This document shows, one piece after another, positions 36,191 through 45,495 of a stretch of DNA of 64,000 nt. The notes under the pieces are model-generated. The model saw only the letters and a program-made list of their open reading frames with translations. It made no database searches and was not told the DNA's origin. Each line of letters starts with the position of its first letter. Within the stretch, counting starts at the first letter, position 1. Position numbers and translations under genes: made by a program. This DNA comes from Firmicutes bacterium OM04-13BH (lineage in GTDB: Bacteria; Bacillota; Clostridia; Lachnospirales; Lachnospiraceae). The stretch lies in contig QULP01000006.1 of the NCBI GenBank assembly GCA_003481745.1, positions 127,754 to 191,753 of the forward strand. The letters run 5' to 3'.

Positions 36191-36874
36191 ATGGAAAAAA
36201 ATAATAATTTAAATGAAGCTTTTTTAGAAGTGCTTGCGGAGTCTCCATTGTTTCGTGAAATCGAAAAGAAAGAACTTCGTGCCATGTTAGTCTGTCTTGG
36301 CGGTCAGATAAAAGAATATAAAAAAGGGACTTCTATCTTCCGCTGGGGCGATACGGTTTCAAAAATCGGATTTGTTCTAAAAGGAAACGTGCACGTACTT
36401 CGGGAAACATACTGGGGAAAGGAATCTCTGCTTGGACGAATTGGTCCTGGTGATTTGTTTGGAGAAGTCTATGCCTGTCTGCCGGATTTGGAATTTGACG
36501 GAACAGTTGTCGCCCAGACTGACTGCAGTATTTTATTTCTTAATTTAAACCGCACGATTGCTACCTGTTCCTCCGCCTGCCATTTTCACACGCAGATGAT
36601 TTCTAATCTGTTGCAGATTCTTGCACAGAAAAACATTGCATTTTCAAGAAAACTCGACTGCCTGAGCCACCATACCATCCGTGCACGACTTATGGAATAT
36701 TTCTCAAAACAGGCACAGATTTGCGGAAATTCTTCTTTTTCGATTCCATTAAACCGGCAACAGCTTGCAGATTACTTGTGCGTAGACCGCAGTGCCATGA
36801 CTGTAGAATTGTATAAGCTAAAAGATGAGGGAATTTTGGATTTTGACAAAAATAAATTTACACTTTTAGAATAA
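36191..36874 (+). CDS. Crp/Fnr-family regulator, HcpR-like
   Basis: The 227-aa protein has a cyclic-nucleotide-binding-type beta-roll (about 15-130; GPGDLFGEVYACL), a dimerisation helix, and a C-terminal winged helix (about 165-225; NRQQLADYLCVDRSAMTVELYKLKDEGIL). No four-Cys Fnr iron-sulfur pattern is present, so the signal differs from classic Fnr. Haem sensing of NO, as proposed for HcpR, is possible. The divergent hcp gene is its likely target. Confidence 0.82.
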   Translation: MEKNNNLNEAFLEVLAESPLFREIEKKELRAMLVCLGGQIKEYKKGTSIFRWGDTVSKIGFVLKGNVHVLRETYWGKESLLGRIGPGDLFGEVYACLPDLEFDGTVVAQTDCSILFLNLNRTIATCSSACHFHTQMISNLLQILAQKNIAFSRKLDCLSHHTIRARLMEYFSKQAQICGNSSFSIPLNRQQLADYLCVDRSAMTVELYKLKDEGILDFDKNKFTLLE

Positions 36875-36908
36875 AAAAAGGAACCTTGTCACCAAGATTC
36901 CTTTTTTT
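36873..36908. terminator. Bidirectional terminator between regulator and cstA
   Basis: AAAAAAAGGAA and TTCCTTTTTTT arms enclose a 14-base loop. It serves the convergent Crp/Fnr (plus) and cstA (minus) genes. Confidence 0.75.
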
Positions 36909-36936
36909 AAACAGTTTTTCAATTTCAATTCCATTT

Positions 36937-38640
36937 TTAAGCTGTTGCTGTTTTACTTTCTTTTTCTGGTTTTTCAAGTAATTTCTTGATACCCTGAATT
37001 GCTACTAATACACCAAGGATTAACAGCAGAACTGCGAAGATAAGCTGTAAGCTGTTTCCAAGGTCTAAGCCTGTTGTCATAAATGCTTTGCTTAATTTTA
37101 CGATAGTCATGCCAAGTGCTGTAAATGTAACAGCCATCATAAATACCATCGGTCCCCAAAGCATAAAGCCCTGACGTTTTGTTTTCTTTAAGAATACTGC
37201 GCAGGCTACCAGTGCCAGTACGGATAACAGCTGGTTTGCTGAACCAAACAACGGCCAGATTTCTGCATATCCTACTTTTGTCAGAAGGTAGGCAAGTACC
37301 AGTGTAATGATAGTTGCAAAATATTTGTTTGTCACAAATTTTAAGAATGGGCTCATATTCTCTTCATCTACATCGGCATCAAGGAAGAATTCCTGGAAGG
37401 ACAGACGACCAACTCTGGCTACAGAGTCCAGTGAAGTTAATGCAAATGCAGATACTGCCAGGTTAATCAAAGTAAATACCAAGGAGTGTGGCAGACCGAT
37501 TACGGAAAGGAAGTTTGCGATTGCACCTGCGAAAATCTGAGGCTGAGTTGTCAGTCCCTGTGCTGCTGCTTCTCCTTTTGCAAAAGATGCAACTGCGATT
37601 AAGGCGATAACTGCAAGCATACTTTCCATTAACATTGCTCCGAAGGATACCGGAAGCATATTTTTTTCATTTTTAATCTGTTTGGAAGCAGTACCGGAAG
37701 AGACCAGTGAATGGAAACCGGAAACCGCACCACAGGCAATTGTTACAAATAAGATTGGGAACATGTACTGTCCGTCTACGTTAAAGCTTGTAAATGCTGC
37801 AAGGTTACAGGATGGATTTGCTACGAACACACCAACAACCGCACCGACAATCATGAAGATTAACAGGTAGCTGTTTAAGTAATCTCGTGGCTGAAGCAGT
37901 GCCCATACCGGAGCAACACTGGCAATCATGATATATACAAAGATGATGATGTGCCATGTTCCAAGGCTTAAGTACATCGGGAAGTTTAATCCCAGTGCAA
38001 TTGCTACTACTAATAATAAGACAGCCACCGCTGTATTCACCCATTTGTTAAATCTTGTGTATTTTAAGAACATTCCAAGTCCAACGGCTTCTAAGATAAA
38101 CAACATAGAAGTGGTTGCAACTGCACCGTTAGCTACTACTTTTGTTACTTCTCCGGCTTCGTTTGCTGCAAATCCGTTAAATGTTCCGGCTACAACATCG
38201 GCAAATGCCGCAACAACCAGAATACAGAATAACCAGCAGAATAACAGGAATAATTTCTTACCTAATTTTCCAATATATTCTTCGATGATATAACCAATTG
38301 TACGACCTTTATTTTTTACAGATGCATACATGGATGCGAAATCCTGAACAGCACCAAAGAATACGCCACCAATTAAAATCCAAAGCAATACCGGAAGCCA
38401 TCCAAAGATTGCTGCCTGAATCGGTCCATTGATTGGACCTGCACCTGCGATAGATGCGAACTGATGTCCAAATACTACGTTTGTGTCCGCCGGCACATAG
38501 TCAACTCCATCTTCCATTTCATAAGCAGGAGTTTTTGCGTTTGGGTCGATGCCCCATTTGTTTTGAAGATAACGGCCATACAGGAGATATGCACCTCCGA
38601 GTACTACAATGGCGATTACCATCATTAAGATTCCACTCAT
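36937..38640 (-). CDS. cstA: CstA-family peptide/pyruvate transporter
   Basis: The 567-aa membrane protein has about 14-16 hydrophobic segments and the N-terminal CstA signature region PVIYGHQFASIAGAGPINGP-like FGHQFASIAGAGPINGP, then FGWLPVLLWILIGGVFFGAVQDFASM. Compared with E. coli CstA (about 700 aa) it is the shorter Gram-positive form. The family takes up peptides or pyruvate under starvation. The gene is preceded by a complete T-box leader, implying induction when one amino acid becomes limiting. That is unusual for this family as far as I know. Confidence 0.9.
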   Translation of the reverse strand: MSGILMMVIAIVVLGGAYLLYGRYLQNKWGIDPNAKTPAYEMEDGVDYVPADTNVVFGHQFASIAGAGPINGPIQAAIFGWLPVLLWILIGGVFFGAVQDFASMYASVKNKGRTIGYIIEEYIGKLGKKLFLLFCWLFCILVVAAFADVVAGTFNGFAANEAGEVTKVVANGAVATTSMLFILEAVGLGMFLKYTRFNKWVNTAVAVLLLVVAIALGLNFPMYLSLGTWHIIIFVYIMIASVAPVWALLQPRDYLNSYLLIFMIVGAVVGVFVANPSCNLAAFTSFNVDGQYMFPILFVTIACGAVSGFHSLVSSGTASKQIKNEKNMLPVSFGAMLMESMLAVIALIAVASFAKGEAAAQGLTTQPQIFAGAIANFLSVIGLPHSLVFTLINLAVSAFALTSLDSVARVGRLSFQEFFLDADVDEENMSPFLKFVTNKYFATIITLVLAYLLTKVGYAEIWPLFGSANQLLSVLALVACAVFLKKTKRQGFMLWGPMVFMMAVTFTALGMTIVKLSKAFMTTGLDLGNSLQLIFAVLLLILGVLVAIQGIKKLLEKPEKESKTATA

Positions 38641-38707
38641 AGCTCTTTCCCTCTTCTCTTAAATTTATTTTTTACCAAGTTTTGAAAATAGAAATAAATT
38701 TATCTAT

Positions 38708-39020
38708 AAAAAAACGCCCTTGCTATCCTCTCGGATAACAAAGGCGGAATTTTCTTTCCGTGGTACCACTTTGTATTATTGTACCTATCGCTAACTACAA
38801 TCTCTTACCACTGTCTTTTTTAACAGTCTCTTCTGTAACGTGAAGCCCACGTCCCTGCCTACTTTCAAAGTTTTCAAAGCTTTTCAATACTTTTAATCTC
38901 TCAAAGCTTTCATTTCAGCGGGATGCTCTAGGGTGATGTCACAAAACACTTTCTACCGTTTCACACCTGCCAACGGCTCTCTGGATTCCAGTTCTCTTTT
39001 GTGATGTATCCCTTTCACTG
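38708..39020 (-). promoter_or_regulatory. T-box riboswitch upstream of cstA
   Basis: On the minus strand a Stem I base CAG..GGGAT pairs with ATCCC..CTG. The distal loop region AGAGAGCC..GGTGTGAAACGG is characteristic. The T-box core AAAGTGGTACCACGG lies at 38775-38761 and is followed by a strong terminator (CGCC..GGCG stem with T-run at 38746-38708). The TGGT of the T-box pairs with an ACCA tRNA end. From the context GAC-ATC-ACC I tentatively read the specifier as ATC (isoleucine), which is uncertain. A TTGTAT-N17-TAAAAC promoter lies at 39076-39048. Confidence 0.88.
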
Positions 39021-39182
39021 CATTTCCTTTTCTTAACTTATGTTATGTTTTACTCTTTTTTTATTTAAAATACAAGAGTATTTTTGAACATATTTTATAG
39101 TTTCGTCGATTTATTTTTGTGCAGTTTTCAGATAACACCTTTTATTTTCTCCAATTTAGCAATTTGATAGCTGTTTTTGAAT

Positions 39183-40439
39183 TTAATTCCAGTCATCTTG
39201 TTCTTCTGCTTCCTGCACTTTTTTTAATTTTACTTCTTTTTGTTTTTTATTATTATGACTGTTTCGGATTACAAGCACAACAACCACAATCAGGATAAGC
39301 ACAGCCAGCACAATCAGGATTCCCGCCATCTGTCTCAACTTAGAAGTCTCCTGCTGTGGTGCACTGTTATCTACACTCTGCGCATCTGTTAAATCAAACA
39401 GGGTATTTTCTCCCTGCTGATATCTTTTATAACTTTCAAGCGCATAAAGCGTCTGATATCCTGCCATTGCATCTGGTGCATTTTCATTTTCTGCCAGAGA
39501 ATGAGCCATTCCTCCATTCTCTGTCCGAAACTGTAAGATTCCGTCTAACAGACTGTTTTCCTCTTTTAAGAAACGGGCATCTTCTAATGGATTGATGTCA
39601 TTACTGCATACTGCAATCAGCGTCCAGTCTGTACTTTCTACACTTTCTACACCCATAGATGGCATTGCTCCATCTGCCTGCTGCTGACTGGAAAGCCAGG
39701 AAAATCCATTTTCAATTGCCGTACTTACTTTTTCCTCATCTTTATACGGAGCCAGTGCTGTGAGTGCCATTGCTGTGATATCCACATCGGAATCTCCATC
39801 TGTGGAAAGTGAAAATCCTCCATCTTCCTGCTCTTTTTCCAGAATCGCATCCACTAATTTTTCACGATTCCAGACAGCATCTTCCGGTTCTTCATAATCT
39901 TTACTGTCTAATGCAAGCAGTGCCCAGATATAACCATTTGCACCCTGTACTCCAGGATCTTGATTTTCAAACACACAGTCAAAAATCCCATCTTCTACCA
40001 GATTGATTTCTTTTTTATCTTTATCTGTGCCAAAAGCAAGGGCATCTCCCCCACAGGCATTTATTGTCAAAATTTCCCGGTAAAAATCTGTCGGATTCAT
40101 GTGCTGTTCTTCCACTGTTTTTGTAATATCATCTTCATACAGTGTTTCTATCTGTTCCTGCAGTGCACTAAGATAACCATTTTGATTATCCGGCTGTTCC
40201 ATTCTGCTGACTGTAAACGCAAGCCAGTCTCCTGCTGAAGTTCCCGCACTCTCCAGTACTACGCCATCCAGAAGATTTTTCCCATCAATTCCCATCTGGT
40301 CTTTTTCCCAGGAAACAATTCCATCCTGAATGGACTTAATTTCATCCACCTGATACTTCTCGCTGTCTGCCTGTACCGGTACTGCCCCTCCTACAAACAG
40401 CACTCCTGTCATAAGCAGAGTAAACATTGATTTTTTCAT
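39183..40439 (-). CDS. Membrane-anchored alpha/alpha-barrel protein (transcobalamin alpha-domain/prenyltransferase-like)
   Basis: The 418-aa exported protein has a signal peptide (to about 24, PVQADS) and helical repeats of the squalene-cyclase/prenyltransferase type (about 35-340). Their motifs include GANGYIWALLALDS, DVDITAMALTALAPY, WLSSQQQADGAM, STDWTLIAVCSNDINPL and MAGYQTLYALESY. A membrane segment (about 372-395) and a Lys-rich cytoplasmic tail follow. The same fold forms the alpha-domain of intrinsic factor and transcobalamin, and bacterial members often accompany DUF4430 proteins, as here. It is the last gene of the riboswitch-led run, so a corrinoid-binding surface role is likely but unproven. 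Confidence 0.75.
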   Translation of the reverse strand: MKKSMFTLLMTGVLFVGGAVPVQADSEKYQVDEIKSIQDGIVSWEKDQMGIDGKNLLDGVVLESAGTSAGDWLAFTVSRMEQPDNQNGYLSALQEQIETLYEDDITKTVEEQHMNPTDFYREILTINACGGDALAFGTDKDKKEINLVEDGIFDCVFENQDPGVQGANGYIWALLALDSKDYEEPEDAVWNREKLVDAILEKEQEDGGFSLSTDGDSDVDITAMALTALAPYKDEEKVSTAIENGFSWLSSQQQADGAMPSMGVESVESTDWTLIAVCSNDINPLEDARFLKEENSLLDGILQFRTENGGMAHSLAENENAPDAMAGYQTLYALESYKRYQQGENTLFDLTDAQSVDNSAPQQETSKLRQMAGILIVLAVLILIVVVVLVIRNSHNNKKQKEVKLKKVQEAEEQDDWN

Positions 40440-40476
40440 AAATAAGTTCCTCTTTTTATTTTACACATACTATTTA

Positions 40477-43400
40477 TCAATACTTCAATAAAATTTTCTT
40501 TCGTTTCTTTGAGCCAATTACCATGAATCCAATACCTGCAAGCACCAGAATCACAAGTACACCAAGCACCGCACATAAAATCTTTACTACCCTGTAATTT
40601 TGTGCTGCCGGTGCACTGCCTTTTGCCGTGTTTTCTTCTCCATTCTGCATGCTTACACCGGCATCTCCTTCTTCTCCTGACAAAAGTGCAGTTTCATTTT
40701 CTGCCGAAGTTTCTTCTCCATCCGCATTTTCTGCTTCCTCTGCCTTCGCCTCTTGATTCTCTTTTGCAGTCTCCTCGGTTTTCTTTTCCTGTGCCTGCTC
40801 TCCGTTCTTAGCATTACCTGATTTTTCTGCTGCATTTCCTGATCCAGTTGCATTAGAGCTTCCATTTTGTTTCGCATATCCACTCTCATGCGCACCTGCA
40901 TGGGAATTAGCTGTTTCTCCTGCTGCCGCAGTATTTTTTATCTGGCTGGTTTCATCACTCTTGTTTAAGCCCTGATAAGCGGATTCTGCCTTTTCCAAAT
41001 CGCTATAATTTTCCACCAGTGATTTTTGTCTATCACTTAAACTATTGTAAGCATTTCGAATTTGCTCAAGCAGAGAACCACTCTCTTTTGTCACCACTCC
41101 GATTTGAGAAATCTTTGTGCTGACCTGATGCGCCGCTAATAAATCAGAATAGTTCTGATAAGCCTCTTCCAACACTGAATAATTGCTGACTAATTCCTGC
41201 TGTTCTGCGGTGAGTGCATTATACGCTTCGATTGCACGGGTAATCGCGCCGCCTTTTTCAAGCGTCACTTCTCCGATATTTTTAATTAATTCAATGACCG
41301 GACTTACCAAAATCAGATTCTGATACGTCGCTTTTGCATTTTGAAGCTGCTTATAATTTGTCACTAATTTCTTTTGATTGTCCGTTAAGGCATCGTATAA
41401 CTGCTGTGCCTTATAGATAGCATCTTTACTGTTTAAGGTAATTGTTCCGGTCAAAATCGCGGAGATTTCAGCGGAAACTTCCTGTGCCTTTAACTTATCA
41501 TAAGTCTGTTCCGCACGATTCAGATATTCGGGATGTGCCACAAGGCTTTGCTGTTTTTTTGTGAGCGTATCATAAGCTTTTCTTGCCTGTAAAATCGCAT
41601 CTTTTTTGTCTATTGTCACAGGTTCAAGTTTATTTATCAACTCATCCACTGCTGATGCTGCCTTTTTATCAGCTTCATCCGCTTCACTTTCTTCTAACAG
41701 ACGGGCGTATTCTTTTTCTGCTGATTCTAACACATCATAATTACTGACCTTTGCTTTTAACTCTTCTGATAATTCATCATAAGCACTTCTTGCAACATTA
41801 ATGTAAGTCTTGCTCTCTAAATTGACCGTTCCTATCTGATTAATATAAGCTTCTACCGCAGAAATTTTCTCCTGATTTTCTTTCTGGGTTTTCTGCTCAT
41901 CTGTCTCAAGACGGTCAATTCTGGATTTCACATCGGCAAGTATCTGATTTACTTTTTCAACACTGTCTGCCTGATGCAGATATTTCACTCCATCGGAAAC
42001 ATAAGTTTCAAGCTGGATTTTTTCCGCTTCACGATATGCAGTTTCATCCGCATAATTCTGTAATTCTTCAATCGCCGATGCAATGGCTGATTCTAACTGT
42101 TTTTGTTCGGCTTCTTTTAAAGTTTCGATTTCATAAATCTTCTGCTTACTGTCTGTCAGAATTTCATTCATTTCATCCATATTCTTTGCAGACTGTAATT
42201 TTTCGACGCCTTCTGCTATCAGAGCCGATACCTGTACCCAGTTTTCTTCTGTATATTCCTCTGCTTTTACAAAAGTCTGTAAATCTTTGACTGCCCCTGC
42301 ACGGAACTCTTCGAGATTTAATTCCCATTTTAAAATCGGAAATCCATCCTGTGTGTTCATATAATCTTTGATAAAATGATTTCCCGATGCAAGCAGTGCA
42401 TTTAAGAAACTCTCTGTTTTCATCTTATCCGCTTCCAGATATTCCCCGGTACTTGCACTTCCGTTTAATAAACCAACTAACGGAAGGGAGGCATTTGCCG
42501 GATTTTTGAGCGCCGTCAGATTCGTATAGGTTCCATCTAACATTGCTCCAAAGAGTGCCCCGATACATTTTCCACTGATATTCAGGTTCACATCTCCAAT
42601 GTTATAGCAACAGGAAATCTGTGAACCGCCTGAGGCACCGGTCATAACACCAATCAGACCGCCAGCATAAGAATTTGCCAGTACATCTCCGGTATTATAG
42701 TTGGATGTCACTGCACCATTACTTCCACTCATACGTCCAACCAGTCCGCCTGCACAAAACTCTGCTTCAACACTGCCACGGTTGACGCTCTGGCGAACAC
42801 TGACAGAATTTGCCATATCTCCAATAATTCCTCCGGCATAAAACTGGATTCCTCCGGCACTTTCCAGACTGACATTTCCTTTATTTGAGCACTGGTTCAC
42901 CCACATCTTATCTGCATAACCGACAATTCCTCCGACTGCTGAACGGTGACGTTTTGCATTTTTCACCTGAATCTGTACTTCACTGTGACAGTTTCGGATA
43001 TAATTTCGCTGACTTTCATTTTTTCCGTGCATGTATGCCACAATTCCTCCGGCATAAGCAATTTTTTCGCCGCATTCAATGCTTCCCTTTACGGTAAGAT
43101 TTTCAATGCTTTGCTTTTCGTCGCCATATACGATACCAAACAGACCAGCGTATGTGTCGCCACTTTCGATTCTAAGCCCACGCACAACATGATCCTGTCC
43201 ATCAAAACTTCCGGTGTATGGAATCTTAGAACTGCTTCCGATTGGTGTCCAATTGTGATTTCCAAGATTGATGTCATCGCACAGTTTTGCATTTGCTTTC
43301 GCCCCTGTTACGCCGGAATTTACCAGTTGTGCAAACCAGGCAAGCTCCGCACCGTTTGAAATCTGATAGTATCCTTCTGCAAATTTCGGTTCTTTTGTGC

Positions 43401-45483
43401 TCGTTCCGTCCCATGCACCTTCCTGCGGAATAGTATTTAAAATCTCATCGATTTGTTTCTTTGCCTCAGCAAGGGCAGAAGCGACTTCTTTGCTGGTTTT
43501 CGCTGACTGAATCTGTTTTTCTCCGTCTGCTTTTGCCGTTTCGATTTTATTTTTCCAGGTTTCCTCAACCGTAACATCCGAAGCATAATTTTTCAGTTCT
43601 TCGATTGCAGACGCTTTGATTTCTCCTAACTTTGCACTTTCGGTATACTCGATGGACAATTCATTCAAACGGTCTTTCGCAGTTTTTAATAACGCTTCGA
43701 CGTCGGCAATGGTCAGGGCATTTTCGATTTCATCTTCAAATTGTTCTTCTGTCTGTTTTAGCTCGGCAATCTGTTCCTCACTCCATTTTTCACTGCCCTG
43801 TAAGAGTTCTTCCTGATACTGTGCAAGCTCTAAGATTGCATTATTTCTTGCCTCTAACAATTTGGAATCGACTTCCGAACCAGGTTTGATTTTTTGAAGG
43901 GCTTCTCTTGCCTCTTTCATGACGCTGTCCAAATCATCCTGAGTCACAACCGAATCAATTTTCTCTAAATAATTTTCCACTGTCTGTTCGATTAAAATAT
44001 AAGTTGTTCCATATTTCTTCTTATTTTCCTCGCTTTGCCAGCCCTGTAATTCTTCAATTGCAGAATCAATTTTGCTCTTTAAATCCGTCGTCTGTTCCTC
44101 AAAAGCCAGTTTAGGATACCCGCCTCCCGCATCAAAAATACTTGCTTTAATAAAAGCAGAACCAAGTTTCGTTATCATTTTCTGGCTTTTCATTGTTTTT
44201 TCGATATAAAGACCCGTCTCGTCAATAATTTCTGTCGTTTTATCTTCTTTAAAAGAGTATAAATCCAGATTGTAGGAAGAATCAGCTCGAAGTGCATACA
44301 CGCGTCCGATTTTTCCACTTTTAAAAATACCGATAATTGCGCCTCTGTATTCAAAGGTTTTATTCGTATAGACTGCAATGTTATAGGCATTTTTAATGAC
44401 TGGCTGTGCCGGATTCTCTTCTTCTTTGGTATCGGCATAACCCAGTTTACCGACGATTCCTCCGACAATCGTTCCCGTATAGGAAACCAATCCTCCAAGT
44501 TCTCCCTGATTGTAAACATTTTGAATCAGACATTCTTTTACCGTTCCATCTGCATAGACACTGCTTTCATTGACACCACCGGCAATTCCTCCAATCGTAT
44601 CCACTCCGCTGATTTTTGCTTTATTATAACAATTCTGCACCGCCGCACCCTGATAGACTCCTCCGGCAATTCCTCCAACCGAATAATACCCCTGCACTGC
44701 TTCTTTATTTTCGCAGTAACGAATGACTGCATTTGGTCCGACTTCCATTCCGGCAATTCCACCGATGTTATGCTGTGCAAATCTTACCTTGGTAGAAAGC
44801 GTTCCATTATTGACACAACGTCTGACTGTTCCGGAACAGATTCCGACAATTCCACCTGCATTACGACGAAGGGCTTCTCCTGCCATCGTGGTTTCCGTAT
44901 AGTTGGTACAGCCGGATATGGTTCCGCTTTTTAAATAACCGGCAATTCCTCCGCTTCCGATATAGAGTTTTTCATACTTTCCCTCGGTCTTATAAGCTGC
45001 ATAATTATTATGAACTTCTCCGGATACTTTTACATTGGAAATGGTTCCGCCATCAACAACACCAAATAATCCGGCATAACGCACGTCTGGATTTTCTTCT
45101 GAAATCTCGGCATCTAAAAAGTATACCGTATATCCATTTCCGTTAAATGTTCCTTTATAGGCATGTTCGGCAGTATCGCCAATCATCAGCCATTTATTTT
45201 GAGACGTTCCATCACCCAGATAAATTTTATCCGTCAGTTCTCCGTTTATCGAACTTGCGCCGTCATTTACTTTCTTTGCAAACCACGCAAGCTCTGCTCC
45301 GTTTGAAATCTGATACGTTCCATTTTCATCGGTTTTTGGAACTTCGGTTGTCTCTCCATCCCAGGCATTCATAATTTTTGCTGCCTGTACTTCTCTTTGT
45401 CCCATGACAGGAACCAGAGTCATACTAACTGCCAGGGCAAGTACCCATGCCAGCAGTTTCTTTCCATAACTTTTCTTTTTCAT
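40477..45483 (-). CDS. Giant membrane-anchored surface protein with GLUG and FIVAR-like repeats
   Basis: The 1668-aa protein has a signal peptide (AKIMNAWDG after VQA) and a first block of GLUG-type beta repeats (about 95-470; RYAGLFGVVDGG, NIGGIAGMEVG, SVGGIAGGVYQG). Helical segments follow, then a second GLUG block (about 710-1010). A long chain of about 60-residue helical repeats runs to about 1500, each with YDALTDNQKKLV or YNALTAEQQELV-like ends. An Asn/Ala/Glu-rich stalk, membrane segment (about 1632-1655) and basic tail complete it. The architecture is that of a long stalk carrying adhesive beta-solenoid heads. No sortase motif is present. It is in line with the transglutaminase and barrel genes. 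Confidence 0.78.
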   Translation of the reverse strand: MKKKSYGKKLLAWVLALAVSMTLVPVMGQREVQAAKIMNAWDGETTEVPKTDENGTYQISNGAELAWFAKKVNDGASSINGELTDKIYLGDGTSQNKWLMIGDTAEHAYKGTFNGNGYTVYFLDAEISEENPDVRYAGLFGVVDGGTISNVKVSGEVHNNYAAYKTEGKYEKLYIGSGGIAGYLKSGTISGCTNYTETTMAGEALRRNAGGIVGICSGTVRRCVNNGTLSTKVRFAQHNIGGIAGMEVGPNAVIRYCENKEAVQGYYSVGGIAGGVYQGAAVQNCYNKAKISGVDTIGGIAGGVNESSVYADGTVKECLIQNVYNQGELGGLVSYTGTIVGGIVGKLGYADTKEEENPAQPVIKNAYNIAVYTNKTFEYRGAIIGIFKSGKIGRVYALRADSSYNLDLYSFKEDKTTEIIDETGLYIEKTMKSQKMITKLGSAFIKASIFDAGGGYPKLAFEEQTTDLKSKIDSAIEELQGWQSEENKKKYGTTYILIEQTVENYLEKIDSVVTQDDLDSVMKEAREALQKIKPGSEVDSKLLEARNNAILELAQYQEELLQGSEKWSEEQIAELKQTEEQFEDEIENALTIADVEALLKTAKDRLNELSIEYTESAKLGEIKASAIEELKNYASDVTVEETWKNKIETAKADGEKQIQSAKTSKEVASALAEAKKQIDEILNTIPQEGAWDGTSTKEPKFAEGYYQISNGAELAWFAQLVNSGVTGAKANAKLCDDINLGNHNWTPIGSSSKIPYTGSFDGQDHVVRGLRIESGDTYAGLFGIVYGDEKQSIENLTVKGSIECGEKIAYAGGIVAYMHGKNESQRNYIRNCHSEVQIQVKNAKRHRSAVGGIVGYADKMWVNQCSNKGNVSLESAGGIQFYAGGIIGDMANSVSVRQSVNRGSVEAEFCAGGLVGRMSGSNGAVTSNYNTGDVLANSYAGGLIGVMTGASGGSQISCCYNIGDVNLNISGKCIGALFGAMLDGTYTNLTALKNPANASLPLVGLLNGSASTGEYLEADKMKTESFLNALLASGNHFIKDYMNTQDGFPILKWELNLEEFRAGAVKDLQTFVKAEEYTEENWVQVSALIAEGVEKLQSAKNMDEMNEILTDSKQKIYEIETLKEAEQKQLESAIASAIEELQNYADETAYREAEKIQLETYVSDGVKYLHQADSVEKVNQILADVKSRIDRLETDEQKTQKENQEKISAVEAYINQIGTVNLESKTYINVARSAYDELSEELKAKVSNYDVLESAEKEYARLLEESEADEADKKAASAVDELINKLEPVTIDKKDAILQARKAYDTLTKKQQSLVAHPEYLNRAEQTYDKLKAQEVSAEISAILTGTITLNSKDAIYKAQQLYDALTDNQKKLVTNYKQLQNAKATYQNLILVSPVIELIKNIGEVTLEKGGAITRAIEAYNALTAEQQELVSNYSVLEEAYQNYSDLLAAHQVSTKISQIGVVTKESGSLLEQIRNAYNSLSDRQKSLVENYSDLEKAESAYQGLNKSDETSQIKNTAAAGETANSHAGAHESGYAKQNGSSNATGSGNAAEKSGNAKNGEQAQEKKTEETAKENQEAKAEEAENADGEETSAENETALLSGEEGDAGVSMQNGEENTAKGSAPAAQNYRVVKILCAVLGVLVILVLAGIGFMVIGSKKRKKILLKY

Positions 45484-45495
45484 TTTGATTCCACC

